Assembly: GCA_003254925.1 (NCBI GenBank) | Contig: QANZ01038438.1 | Coordinates: 1-64,000, forward strand | DNA: 64,000 nt | DNA from: Chamaecrista fasciculata | Taxonomy: Eukaryota; Streptophyta; Magnoliopsida; Fabales; Fabaceae | Direction of reading: 5' to 3' | Shown: positions 22,971 to 34,925 of the stretch, piece after piece | Layout of the letters: every line of letters begins with the position of its first letter | How positions within the stretch are numbered: the stretch's first letter is position 1 | Position numbers and translations under genes: made by a program | The notes under the pieces: model-generated | Databases searched by the model: none | Told to the model about the DNA's origin: nothing | What the model saw: the letters and a program-made list of their open reading frames with translations, nothing else

Positions 22971-24950
22971 ATGGCAGACTTGGAAAACATGCTTCTTGAG
23001 GCAGCAGGAAGAACCAGTTCTCCAGTTAGAAAGCGTCACAAGCTTCCAAAATCCAGGTCGAAACGAGATGGTTCATATTCTGATGGCGGCACTGAATCCA
23101 GAGACGAAGACTCTGACGATGATGATGATGGTGCCACCAAGAAGCCATCAAGATCACAATCACACGTGCCATTGAAGAAGAGACTGGACCCCACAAAAAG
23201 AACCAACGATGATGCTGCTGCTTCTGCTTCTGCTCATGATGATGGTGATTCCAGCGACGAATCTGACATTGGGAGTGATCTGTACAAGAACGAGGATGAC
23301 AAGCAGAGGCTGGCCAAGATGACTGAACTTGAGAGAGAGATGATTTTATCGGATCGAGCAGCAAAGAAAGGCGAAAAGGAATTCAAAGAGAAAATGAGAT
23401 TGAAGAAAAGAGACACCATTGTTATTCCAAAGAGTAATAATAATAACCAATCAATAAGAAGATCAGATCAAGCTCCATCGTCGTCGTCATCTCTTCCACC
23501 TAATTCTGCCAAGGTTCGTTCATCAGCGAGAAATGCTGAGAGAACAGCCTCTAAAGGAGATGCTTTAAGTGAACTTCGAGCAAAACGCATGAAGCAGCAA
23601 AATGTAGAAACCACAAATCCCAAACCAAGCAAACCAAAATCATCAATTCCATCGGCGAAACGAAAACCAGCGAGTCCAACAAGTAGTTCCAGTCAGAGTG
23701 AGAGTGGAATGAGGTCCGACAGTGACAGAGAATCCTCTGACCATAACGGATTAGCTGATAGCGACGACGATGACGACGACAGAAACATCACAGGATCAGA
23801 TGTTCCAACATTCGACGAGATTAAGGAAATTACCATAAGAAGGTCAAAACTTGTGAAGTGGCTGATAGAGCCATTCTTCGACGACTTGATTGTGGGGTGC
23901 TTCGTGAGAATTGGGATTGGAAAATCTGATCGTGGGCCTGTGTACAGATTATGCATGGTTCAAACTGTGGATGGTAGTAATAACAGTCGACAGTACAAGG
24001 TAGAGAACAGAGTGACACATAAGCGTTTGATTTGTGTGTGGGGTAGTGAGAATTCGGCGGCGAGGTTTCCGGTGACGGTGGTGTCGGATTCTTGGGCGTC
24101 GGAGAAAGAGTACAAACAGTGGGTGAGAGAAATGGAGAGAACTTGCAGCCAGATGCCAAGTAAGCAAGAAGTGGCGGGAAAGAGGGATGCTATAAGAAAA
24201 ACCAATGATTACATTTATTCAGCAGCAACAGTGAAGCAGATGCTAGAGGAGAAAAAGACGAAGCCTTTGAACATAGCAGTGGAGAAGGATCGTTTGAAGA
24301 ATCAGTTGGAAGTGGCAAAGTGTAATGAGGATGAGGAAGAGATGAAAAGGATATACAGGAGGCTGCAAGAGCTAGAGGCCACACGGCAAGCACGTGACAA
24401 TGATGATAGAGCCAAGAGGCTAGCTGAGATGAACAAGAAAAACAGAGTTGAGAATTTCAAGAATTTATCAGAGCTGAAACGAATCAGTGGAACACTGAAA
24501 GCAGGGGAAGATGGGTATGATCCGTTTTCGAGGCGGTGGACGAGGTCGAGGAATTACTTCCAAGCTGATCATGGAGGGAAAGAAGGGGAAGAAGAAAAGG
24601 AAGGAAGGAAAGGTAAGAAGGAATTAGGAGAAGAGGGTGTGAGTGTGAAGCTAGGAGTGAAGGCGACAGAGGAAGCGTTGGAAGCGGCGGCAAATGCCGG
24701 GAAGTTGATAGATACGGCGGCGCCAGTGGACGATGGAACAGAGACAAGTAGGCTGCATGATTTTGAGTTACCTATATCATTGGCTGCGCTTCAGAAATAT
24801 GGAGGACCACAGGGATTGAGGAATGGATTCTTGGCCAGGAAACAAAAGCTTGAAGCTACCGTTGGGTGCCAGGTTGCTGAGACTGATGGGAGTAGACATG
24901 CTTTGACATTAACTATTAGTGACTACAAGAGAAGAAGAGGACTCCTCTGA
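22971..24950 (+). CDS. VIP5: RTF1 / VIP5, Paf1 complex subunit
   Basis: Nuclear component of the Paf1 complex, which travels with RNA polymerase II and promotes histone H2B ubiquitination and H3K4 methylation. In Arabidopsis VIP5 is needed for FLC expression. It is a single exon of 659 residues. Order: N-terminal MADLENMLLEAAGR; Ser/Asp/Lys-rich disordered stretches with poly-Asp; a Plus3 domain from about residue 278 (VPTFDEIKEI) to about 415, including SKLVKWLIEPFF and GCFVRIGIG; then a charged coiled-coil-like region and a conserved C-terminal tail ending RGLL. The frame is open upstream to 22764, but the ATG at 22971 begins the conserved N-terminus and follows a purine-rich leader. Most plant copies are also intron-poor. 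Several antisense frames through it are composition artefacts of GAT/GAG-rich sequence. Confidence 0.95.
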   Translation: MADLENMLLEAAGRTSSPVRKRHKLPKSRSKRDGSYSDGGTESRDEDSDDDDDGATKKPSRSQSHVPLKKRLDPTKRTNDDAAASASAHDDGDSSDESDIGSDLYKNEDDKQRLAKMTELEREMILSDRAAKKGEKEFKEKMRLKKRDTIVIPKSNNNNQSIRRSDQAPSSSSSLPPNSAKVRSSARNAERTASKGDALSELRAKRMKQQNVETTNPKPSKPKSSIPSAKRKPASPTSSSSQSESGMRSDSDRESSDHNGLADSDDDDDDRNITGSDVPTFDEIKEITIRRSKLVKWLIEPFFDDLIVGCFVRIGIGKSDRGPVYRLCMVQTVDGSNNSRQYKVENRVTHKRLICVWGSENSAARFPVTVVSDSWASEKEYKQWVREMERTCSQMPSKQEVAGKRDAIRKTNDYIYSAATVKQMLEEKKTKPLNIAVEKDRLKNQLEVAKCNEDEEEMKRIYRRLQELEATRQARDNDDRAKRLAEMNKKNRVENFKNLSELKRISGTLKAGEDGYDPFSRRWTRSRNYFQADHGGKEGEEEKEGRKGKKELGEEGVSVKLGVKATEEALEAAANAGKLIDTAAPVDDGTETSRLHDFELPISLAALQKYGGPQGLRNGFLARKQKLEATVGCQVAETDGSRHALTLTISDYKRRRGLL

Positions 24951-25348
24951 ATAAATGATCTTACATAATATAAAAATTGTACTCTTTCTTCATGACAATG
25001 CCATGTATTCTCTTTACATGAAAAGGTCTAAATCTTGCTTGACTATGAATGTAACTGTGTAAGTGAACAAATTATTTTTGATCCTCAAGGGTGAGAAGGT
25101 ACACATATTGTCATAGAACAATTTAGGTATTCTGCCTGGTCATACATGAATTGAAGTTAATTTACAGAGAGACAAGGAAGAAAAAACTCCTACGCCCCAA
25201 AAGAAGCTTTCTTAAACTCGATTACAGGAATGAGTTTAAAATTCAATTTTCACTATGCCCTATAACATTCAATTTTTGCTGTGCCCTATAAAATTCATAC
25301 TATACAGGAGGTATTCTGCCTCCACATAATGCAGATTCCAGAGTCTCA
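24951..25348. other. Convergent 3' ends of RTF1 and the invertase
   Basis: A 398-bp stretch holding both 3' UTRs. A ~28-bp direct repeat (CAATTTT...GTGCCCTATAA type) occurs twice at about 25243-25292. No terminator or polyadenylation signal could be assigned with confidence. Confidence 0.5.
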
Positions 25349-28300
25349 TCACACAAGAATCTGAGACTTGGCAGCACCACGGGAGCATTTTTTCCTGCCA
25401 CTCTTGTTGAGAGCGCAAACACACGTCTCAAGAAGTTCATAGTCCTCCTCCCAGAATAACAAGGATGCCATTTCAGGATTCTTCAATAGCAACTTGGATG
25501 CAAGGAAGCCAGCGATTGTCCATGTTTGATAAAGCCGAGCTTGTTTTCCAATGAATTTTCCAGTAGGGGTGTCATAATATTCAGGCCAACAATCTACTGG
25601 CAGCCTTTTCTCAGCCTGAGCAACTGCTTTCTCAGCTAGTTCAACTCTCCCCATCTTCATGCATGCCAGTGTGAACTGAAGGCGTACAAAAGCCGAAAGA
25701 TGGACATCAGATATTTAAACAGAACATCATCACAAACTAAATTAATTAACACAATAAGCATACGCATTTAATTGCAAAGACATTCTCCCTCACAGTCAAC
25801 AACCATAAGAAACTCCTCTCTAGTTTTTTCATCCAAAACTGTCTAATGCTAAAGCTTGTTGGGTAAAAGGAGACGTCATTTCAACAAATGAACCAACCTA
25901 GGACACCATTCAACATCCGCGGTGGTACATGTCAATTGTGTGGCTTGGTCAATGCAAGTCACATGCATCCTATACCCTAGGTCTAAGATTCGGCACAGCA
26001 AGATTGACCAACCAACATAATTCAGAATCAGGAAAAAAGGTACCTACCTGCCAGAGAAGTGTTGGCCAAGATCCGCCATTGTGATATGACCAAGGTCTGT
26101 GCAATTTAAGCAAGGAGATTCAGCTAAAATGCACAGAAGCAATTCTGACTATAATAATAAGGTAGACTCATCAAAGAGAAGCATGCCACAGATAAGAAAA
26201 CTATTGAGAGAACTCACGTATTTTTCGGGTCACTGCCAGTTGTTATGCGCCATTCTTCATTCTCCAAGGCAGGATAACATATCTTAAGAGGCATCTGCCC
26301 GATGAGATCATCCCATTTGGTTTCTATAAAATTCAAAATACCCTTATTCTGTTTTGGGGTACCCAAAGATGATACTATAGACCAAAGATTGCCAAGCGAG
26401 AAAAACCTGAAATCCATATGGGCTGGCTGCAGATTGCCAATCAGATACCCACCTTCCTCTGGAATCCAATCCATAAGCCATAGAGGAATTTGATCAGGAT
26501 ATATATTGAACTTGTTAGTGGCATCCATGGAGTACTCTTCTGTTTTATACCTGTATATCTCATTCATCTTTTTCATATCCACCCAGTAGTATTCTCTGAT
26601 GTGGAATGACAGGGCACTTAATCTATTGTTAATAGCCATCACCAGATTTTTGGATCCATCTTCTGCAGCAAGCATTTCACGAGCGGAACGAAGTGCTGAG
26701 TAAAACAGTGCCTACAAAACCATATTCCAAATGGTAAAATCAAGAGAAACAATGGTGGAAGAGTTCAGAAACCACACCACCTGAACCCAGAATTTCATCT
26801 CTCTTTAAACAAAGATAAATTGATTTCATTTATAATTTAAACATGAAATGGACATCAAACAAAATCAGGACGAAGAAGTACAGGCCTGGAGGCTAGAGAA
26901 ATAGCAACTGATTGAAATAAAGCATCATCCCATTATTCATAAGTAAAAAGGATATGAAACAGCACATTTCCCAAATACATAGAGCACCAAATAAAGAACC
27001 CAGAAGAATCAAAACATAGCTTAGTCCTACTCACTTGGATCTCAAGGGGGTGACCATGAATGCCCATTCGCCTGTCTATCATGCAAGATCCATCGGTGAC
27101 TAACAGAGAAGGAAACATATCAAAACCATCGGTCAAACACAAGTTAAGAATCATTTTCAAGCCTGTCTGAACGTCCACTCTTTCTTGCAAACTGTAGTCA
27201 CCAGTGAGCTTCCCATAAGCCCGCAACATGATGATCCACCACAAGCCTATCAAAGCAACAAGAATAGAAACAACATATGAAAGTAAGTTTATGATATTGT
27301 CAAATTATATTTTTGCAAATGGCCATTCTTTCCAACGCACAAAGCTATTTTGCAAGACATTATACACTCTGTATTCTAAAAAACTGCAATATACTAACCT
27401 GAATCTACAGGAGCAACACGACCAATAGCTGATTCCCCAAAATCAGGATCTAAAACCTCTTCATACTTTTCCCCATCAAGAGGCACCGTTCTTACTTTGA
27501 AACTAGCAGGCATCAAGCCCTGCCCTGGACTGTAGCAATCCACTGTTTTCTCCCAACTCTATTAAAAATAAAAGGGTAACTAAAAACCATCAACTTTGAA
27601 ATATGAACATCAATGTACAGCAAAACATGATACCATTGAAATATTTACAAATCATACCAACTGAATAATGAATTGTATAGCTATTTTGTATTTGTAAGAA
27701 CTAAGAAATAAAATCTAGACATAGACAATTTTCATATATGATGACAAAAATATGAAAGCATGATATGGGTTGAAACTTGAAAGTAAAAGCAAGCTACAAA
27801 AATTTCTATGTAAAGTAAACACTTGAATAGTAACCAGAAACAAACGAAAACATATTAACTTTCAAGAAAAGTTTGATACTAGAGAGCTGTAATCTGGTCT
27901 AGCATTTCTGTGCTTATTTGAATATCTACCCGTGCAAATCTCTCTGCCATGGGAGATTACCACTTAATCCTCAGGTATAAGAAGAACAATTTGCGTGTAC
28001 TGCAATAATTACGTAGTAGAATCTTCAAGAAGTACTAGGTAATAGATATAACGGGAGGAAATTTATAGAAAACAAGAATTACAGATGGCCAGCAGTTTAC
28101 AAGATAGGAAACCCAAAATCTACGCCGAAGACAAAGCAGAGAACTAATTTATTATGTATGTGACATCAAAGAACTAAATTACCTGCAATTGCAAGGTATG
28201 AAGGAGGAAGTTCTTGACAATTTCTTTTTCTCCCCTAAGCAAGAAAGCAAGTGCCGAAGGGATAAAATCCCGAAGAAAAACCTGATCATAATTCAATGGT

Positions 28301-28974
28301 TGCTTGTCACCTGGATCATTTGCTGCCACCGTACCCACGGGATTGCCACAATACATCACAACAGCATCCTGCAATAATTTCCATGCCTCCTTTTCGGCAA
28401 GTGTCTCGTCAACTCTAGTTTTTACACTCGCATCCTCAGATACATTCAAACGTCCTGAGTTCTCTAGGATCTCATTTTCACCACTAACTTCTAACCTAGA
28501 CTCTTGCTTTCCAGCGATATTCTCATCTTTATCAATTCTTTCCACCACTAAAGGTTCCACATTTATCCCACCCTGTACATATATCCTCTCAAAATTATTT
28601 TCACTGACACGGGTCTGAATGGACGTCGAGAAGTCGCGAACCTCAGAGGCAACTCTAGCAATGACAGAGACAACCCTATTTGTTGTACTTAAACTAAAGG
28701 ATCTTGAAATTACCCTCGATTGGCCATAATTTGAAAAGGGTAAGCAAACGTCTTTCCTGGTATAATTAATCATGCGTCGAAACCCCAACATTCGAGAAGG
28801 GTGGTTACTGCTGTGATCCAAAGTGATTGGAAATTTCGACGAATTGAGAGACATAGAATGGTGACCTTTCGCAGATGGGAACCCATAAAAAGATGGATTC
28901 CTGTAACTAAGGAGAATCCTACGGGACGATTTCATAATATAATTGCTGATGAGGCCCGCTGTGTTCAGTGGCAT
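25349..28974 (-). CDS. Alkaline/neutral invertase (GH100), probably organellar
   Basis: Hydrolyses sucrose to glucose and fructose at neutral to alkaline pH. Six exons (minus strand): 28974-28183, 27558-27399, 27246-27035, 26711-26218, 26096-26048 and 25675-25349, giving 677 residues. A long Arg/Ser-rich N-terminal extension of about 190 residues precedes the GH100 core, which starts near EKEAWKLLQ. This layout matches the mitochondrial/plastid A/N-InvA/C subgroup rather than the short cytosolic one. Visible core motifs are [10 protein letters not shown] (D236, the probable catalytic Asp), [18 protein letters not shown] sequence, [42 protein letters not shown] and [10 protein letters not shown]. 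The start at 28974 fits the family's usual N-terminus; an in-frame ATG at 29046 would add 24 residues. Subcellular targeting is inferred from the extension only. No reading-frame damage was seen. Confidence 0.94.
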
Positions 28975-30586
28975 TGAGGAAATGAAAACACAAACCAAGT
29001 CAGCGCAAATGATAGATATGTTCGCACGCCTAATTTGATTTCCCAAAAAGAAACAAAAAAGGCTAGCAGAGGATTATAAATGGAAAGGAAAATCATGAAC
29101 CAGAGTGCTTGAGATGTTGAAACATGGAAACGGCGTGCCGCTCATGAAATTTTCGAAAAGAAGGTCATGGCAAAGATATGACGATTTATAACATATATAG
29201 TCGGTGCTGCCTTGTGAAGCAAGGTTCGATTTTCAACGCCTTATCCTATCGATGGCACCAAGATTTTTCTATGCACTCACAGTTTGCCGGAGAAATGGTT
29301 TTGGCGGAGAAAATATCTGCCTTTCTATTTTTTTTATATACTGCTCATGTAGAGTTTGATCAAAATATAGTTGGATTTGTCACTTCTAAAGTGTACAAAA
29401 TTGTGAAGTATGTGAAATACATAAACAGATTCTGGCAAAGAAAAAAAAGAGTAAGAGGGAAATAGAGAGAGATGTTTCTTATGAAGAAATGTTCCTAATT
29501 GCGATTGCTTCTTTTCATACCTATTACATCTAGAATATGGTTCTTTTAAGTTTTAATTTGATCCTCTATATATAGAACTTGTTAGTTTAATTCTTACATG
29601 AAAGTAGTGCTACTTCACATTAAAACAAGTAAAGCCGAAAAAAAGATTTTCACTATATATGAATTTGTCAAGGTAAATTATTCTCTCAAACGACGTATCT
29701 TTTAAACCTTACACTTAACCAAACAAAATGTTAGAATCAAACAAAGTGATATCGGTTTAAAGAAGTAAATAAGCGAAACCCTAATTTTCATTTGGGTTTA
29801 GAAAGTTTTACTTGTCCAAATTGAATGCGTCTCTGAAGAATAAAGATTGAATATATAGGTTAATGTTGTTGACGTGTCAATAAAGATATAATCCACGAGT
29901 TTTGATATCTTGGCCCGTCATGAGCCACTAAAAACCTCATGATCATATATGATCACCAGTATACAGACGCGTGGCCTTAAGTAGCTAGCGCTCAAATAAG
30001 TGAATAACACTTCCGTGGAAAACTGGAAATTATAGGTCGAATTTTATCATTCTGATCATTTCATTTGTGAGGCAATTCTGTCGATGTGAGTAAATTTAGG
30101 TGAGACTCACCTCACAGTTTACATACAAGTCTAGCAATATTAGATATATAGATATAGGGCAAATAAGGCTTAAAATTATTTGATGGTATTGTGTATTGCA
30201 TCATGGACATGGTTAATGTCTTAATGATATGGTCTTCATCCGAATCGAGACACAAATTCTGCAATCATATTATACGATATCCGCCAATTGCATCTTGATA
30301 CAACCATTTGTTATGTATATTCTGGAGAGAAAAAGGAAAAAAAAAGACAAATATGATTTACAAATGAAGAAATTGTTTTGCCGTGCAATTTCATCAGTTC
30401 AACTCAATCCATTATCCATTACATATAAGGTACCAAATTTTGAGTATTCAGATCAATAGGGTAGTCAGATCCCGAACTATTCCGATACTGGCCAAAATAA
30501 TTGTCTCGTACAAACCTCCAAAACGTATCGATACTTCCAACAATGTACTTGTCATGCTAGCATTTCCATCTTTGGTGATGAATAAC
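28975..30586. other. Spacer upstream of the invertase and downstream of ECHIDNA
   Basis: This 1.6 kb holds the invertase promoter and leader on its left and ECHIDNA 3' UTR at the right end. A small palindrome GGTGAGACTCACC lies near 30100. Otherwise it is AT-rich sequence with no gene, repeat ends or tRNA that I could recognise. Confidence 0.5.
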
Positions 30587-33003
30587 TCAGACAACACTAA
30601 ATGCTGACTGTATGGAGGAAGTAAACCGCGTCGCAATTGTCTGGGTGGCAAATTGTTGAATCTGCTTCTTAGCATCTGAGAAAAGTAGGCATATTTAGCA
30701 TGACTAATCGCAAGATTTCCCACCGGATGAAACAATGACACTTGCGGTAAAATACATGCAGAGGCATCCTTAACAAGTAGGAAAGGAAAGAGAGGCCATT
30801 GTCCAAATGCGAAGTGAAACTACAAGGGCATTTATGTTTTCACTATATCCTTTTCCATATCTATATCTTTGAAAGTATTCATCAATTCATGGGAAGCAGG
30901 AGCCATTAAGCCAGACGCAATGCAGTATATATTGACGCAACAATGTTAAAACTTAAAAACCCAATGTCACCAATCCCCAAGTATGCAATGTACTACAAGA
31001 AATTTTTCCTTTTCACAAACTATTTCATCATGCCTAAAACAATTGTGATGCATAACAGGAAGGGAGCCAAAGGAACTAAGGAAGAGAAACAAGAGACACA
31101 ATCTTCAAATGTCAATTCAATAATCAAGGCCATTATTACAACTAATTATACGCAATGAACCATGCCTGCATCCAAAACATATGCATCTCACTATTTTGAG
31201 GTACTAGACCGTCACCCAGCCCTTGTGAGTTGTGAGTTTTATTACTCTTTTCTCTTTTTTGGTTTGGTTTGGGAGGGGAGAGGAGTATATTCTACCTTTG
31301 TTATAAAGAGCTCAAACTCTAAAGAACTCCATCTTTTATCTCCCTATCTTTCTCATCACTTCTCTCTACCACTATCTTTTCAAAACATAAAAAAAGATAA
31401 ATAAATCTTATCTTATTCTGAATAATAAGAGTTCAAATCTAAATAGCTTGAGCTCGCTCATCCCCTATTCCATACTACTTACATAACAAGAAAGATGAAT
31501 TCTAAGAAAATCAATAAAACAATTTGTGCACCTTTTCGGCATTTGGTAAAACCCACGATATTTGCGATGCTGAGGGTCAAGCAAACTCCAATGACAAGAA
31601 GATAATCAGCTTGAAGCCTTATGAGTGAGAATATGCCAAACACGATCCATACAACTGCCTGTAAAACATACCAAAAAAAAAAATTAAATTTTAGCTGATT
31701 TACCATAGAACATTATTATGCATGAGTAATGAGTTTGCACTTTGCAGTATAAAACATAGTACATCATACTGGAAGTAGCGGCAATATATCTATTTTAAGT
31801 ATTAGTCCTCATTGATTCCTAACAAACACATCAACCACTCTCAATTAGCCAGAATATTCTATATACTAGCCCATTTCGCCAGCCCCCTTCCTCCCAAAAA
31901 AAAGCTCCAATACTTAATATTCCACTACAATACCTAATTTCTACCAATAAGGACATAAGATTTCAGATTTTCGTATTATCGAATGCTGTAGTTAACCCAT
32001 ATCTTCTTACCGCAAGGTAAAGGGTCCACCAGAAGAGCCATGAATCCTTCTTATTCATCCGGGCCAATGACTGCAGGAAAAGTAAACAACATAGTTGAGA
32101 CATATGTATGGAGCAGTAGGAGTAGATTCCCTTAAAATTGTCCAGATATAGTATGAGATAGAGAACTAGAGATATTTCAAAGACCAGATGACACCATGGA
32201 AAATATGATGAACACCTACCTCTTGGTCAAGAGATTCAAATTTCCAGACACTCTCGCCAAGATCATTTATCTCATTCCACCACCTCAAACCAACTAAAAT
32301 ACGCCCACTTACATTCTTGACTACCCAAAAATCTAGAGCAGCAAGAAGGACAGTCACCACGAATATGATAACGAAGTTATCAACAAAAAGGGCAGAGAGA
32401 ATGTAAAATGCCAAGGCTGCAGCCTGCCAGATTAAAAAGAGAAAAAAGAAATCTATAAGGTCAATTTGGTTTATTTAGAACGATATGCAAATAATACACA
32501 GAGATAAACTAAACCTTGAACAGAACATGAAAGAAGCAAGTCTTTGGATTGGCGTAGTTTTCACCTGCAGGCTGCACCAGGAGGAAATTTTAAGTAATTA
32601 TCTCAAGGATTACAAAATAAAAAGAAAGACAACAAATTCTGAATCAAGGCAAGAGGTTTCAGAATTGATAGTTTAATCAGCCCTCAATGATGTACACACT
32701 CCACATTCATCCTCCCCTGTTATGAATTCCCCTCAACATAATAGAAAATTTTAATCTCTCTTCTTTATCATATTCTCACAAACAAAATAACAGGTAGATC
32801 AACGAAAGTTCAAACAAGCAACCTAGTGATAAAACCAGATCTAATCAAATGCAAAAGAACAATATTAACAACAATTGAGCCGAAGAAATAAATTGCAGCG
32901 TAAATCTATAAATGAATGTTATCTTAATTATAGAATCGAAAGCAAAGAACCTAGAAATTGAGGGCTGAAAAGGAACTAGTCAAGTTACCTGGTTTAGATC
33001 CAT
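30587..33003 (-). CDS. ECH: ECHIDNA (TVP23-like trans-Golgi membrane protein)
   Basis: Integral membrane protein of the trans-Golgi network, required with YIP proteins for secretory traffic and cell elongation. Six exons (minus strand): 33003-32989, 32571-32515, 32423-32220, 32070-32011, 31658-31532 and 30675-30587, giving 183 residues (Arabidopsis ECH has 186). The first exon codes only MDLNQ. Exon 3 carries two hydrophobic segments (ALAFYILSALF and VIIFVVTVLLAALDF) and the strongly conserved NVSGRILVGLRWWNEI. Exons 4 and 5 carry two more membrane segments (FWWTLYLA... and ADYLLVIGVCL). The cytosolic tail KKQIQQFATQTIATRF ends in VV. An 856-bp intron separates the last two exons. Divergent from CSP41b across 1.9 kb. 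Confidence 0.95.
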
Positions 33004-34925
33004 GTGTGAGAGAGCTTGTAAAATATACAAGCAGAAGGATTTGAGCTTCTAAGTAGTTACGAGGGATTAGCTTGCACAAGGGAGCATAACAGATCTTACG
33101 AACTCTCGCTCGCTCTCGCTCCCAACGATTTTCACTTGCAGACGACAAATTTCTAAGATTTGTTCCTCACGCTTTCCCCTGGAAATGAAGTGGGATTTGT
33201 GAGAAAGCTCCTCAATATTTCATAAAATCGCGATACTTACCCTTCAAGTTTTAACCTACATGAATTGACATTGTTTTTCTCCTCATGGTACATGAATTTG
33301 GTGAATTTACATTTTATACCCCATGAAGACAATAATATTTTATAGTTGGCACACTTATGAACATGTTTGAATTATGCTTTTCTAATTTCCACCAAACTCA
33401 ATTTAAAAATCCCAGGCTTGAAATAGACTTCTTGAGTGTATATTTAATAGTAATATTCATTTCTCTTCGTATTATTAAAAAATGGGTAAATTCTATTTTG
33501 GTCCCCTGTTCTATGGACTAATTTTATTTTGGTACCTTATTCTTTTAAAAGTAACACTTTGGTATCCTGTTCTTTAAAAAAAATCATTTTGGCACCCTGT
33601 TCTTTGGACCAATTTCACTTTGGTACCATGTTCTTTCACTATTTGTTACCCTATTCTATTTTTTTTTTAGGGTACCAAAGTGAAATTTGTCCAAAGAGCA
33701 GGGTACCAAAATGTCACATTTGAAAGAACAAGGTACCAAAATGACATTTTTTAATAAACAGGGTACCAAAGTGTTACTTTTGAAAGAACAGGGTACCAAA
33801 GTGAAATTGGTCCATATAACAGGGTACCAAAATAAAATTTACCCTTAAAAAAATGATCAACTTCATATTATTAAAATTAAACCAAGATTGAATAATAAAC
33901 AACATTTTTGTACTCAAAGTGCGACGACAATTATTTTACCTTGGAAATCATATGAATTGATGTCATGATCTAAGTTTAATTCTTTAATTAAATCTGATTT
34001 AATATTAAAACATATTTTAATTAATAATCTTGATTTTTTTCTGTTGAATACTAATAATCATAATTTTTAATTTAATGTTAAACCATTCATTTCGAGTGAT
34101 CAAACTTTATGAATATGTCTAAACCTGTAAACCAAGATTTGCCCTCAAAATTCTTACTTAGTTCAGTCTGAGATTTTTTTTATGGATGCTTACATAAATA
34201 ATTCATAAAAGAGGGTACGTGAATGATTTCTTATGATTAACTTAGTAACAAGACTCAAAGTAGATGAACAGTAACTTTGGAGTTGTGTTAATGAATATTT
34301 ATAGTAAGATAGGTTGAATTGTGAACTCTTAAAATTTAAAGATTGTTTAAGATTTCTATAGTGCGAATCTTAAAGTAAGTTAAATTGTGAGGAAGAGAGG
34401 ATGTGAGTTAACATACTTACATTATATTTGTTGCATAATGTTATCAAGCGATGGCCTAGGTTCGATTAATCTAGAGTTTATCAATTATATTTTTAAAAAC
34501 AAAAGCTAAACAAAATTTATATCACTTAACAAAAAATTTCAATTTAAAATTTTCAAACTCCTTATAATAATTCTCAACAATAAAACTAAACACAACTCTA
34601 AACCAAAATGTAGGATTGATGTGACAAGCGAAATAATGTGCAGTTGTAATAGAGGCGTGTACATTTTTAGGCATGCAGTCTACTAGAGGATGTAAATATT
34701 TAGACAGATTATCAATAAAGAAAAAAGAAAATAATAATGTATGAATAGAGGAGATGGAATGAGAGGCTGTGGATGGAAGTGAAGTAAAGTGAGGTGATTG
34801 GGTGGGTAAGGGAAGAGTTTGCCTTATCCCAACACAGCGAGAAATGCGCGTTAAAGAGTAAAGAGTAAAGAGTAGGCCTTTGTGTTGTTAGTGTACGAAA
34901 ATACATTGAATTGGGTAAGCAAGCC
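33004..34925. other. Divergent spacer between ECHIDNA and CSP41b
   Basis: Contains leaders and promoters of both genes. A complete GGGTAAA foldback element (33484-33844) sits about 480 bp upstream of the ECHIDNA start. The rest is AT-rich. No other gene is visible. Confidence 0.6.
33484..33844. mobile_element. GGGTAAA foldback element, copy B
   Basis: A 361-bp hairpin of the same family as 20318-20676. The ends are GGGTAAATTCTATTTTGGT and its inverse, and each arm repeats the unit TTTGGTACCCTGTTCTTT several times. The 9-bp flanks are TTAAAAAAT and TTAAAAAAA (one mismatch). The interior holds no coding sequence. Confidence 0.78.

Noticed and set aside
23026..24747. Many antisense open frames across RTF1
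   Set aside because: They mirror the GAT/GAG-rich coding strand and contain only Ser/Leu/His low-complexity sequence.
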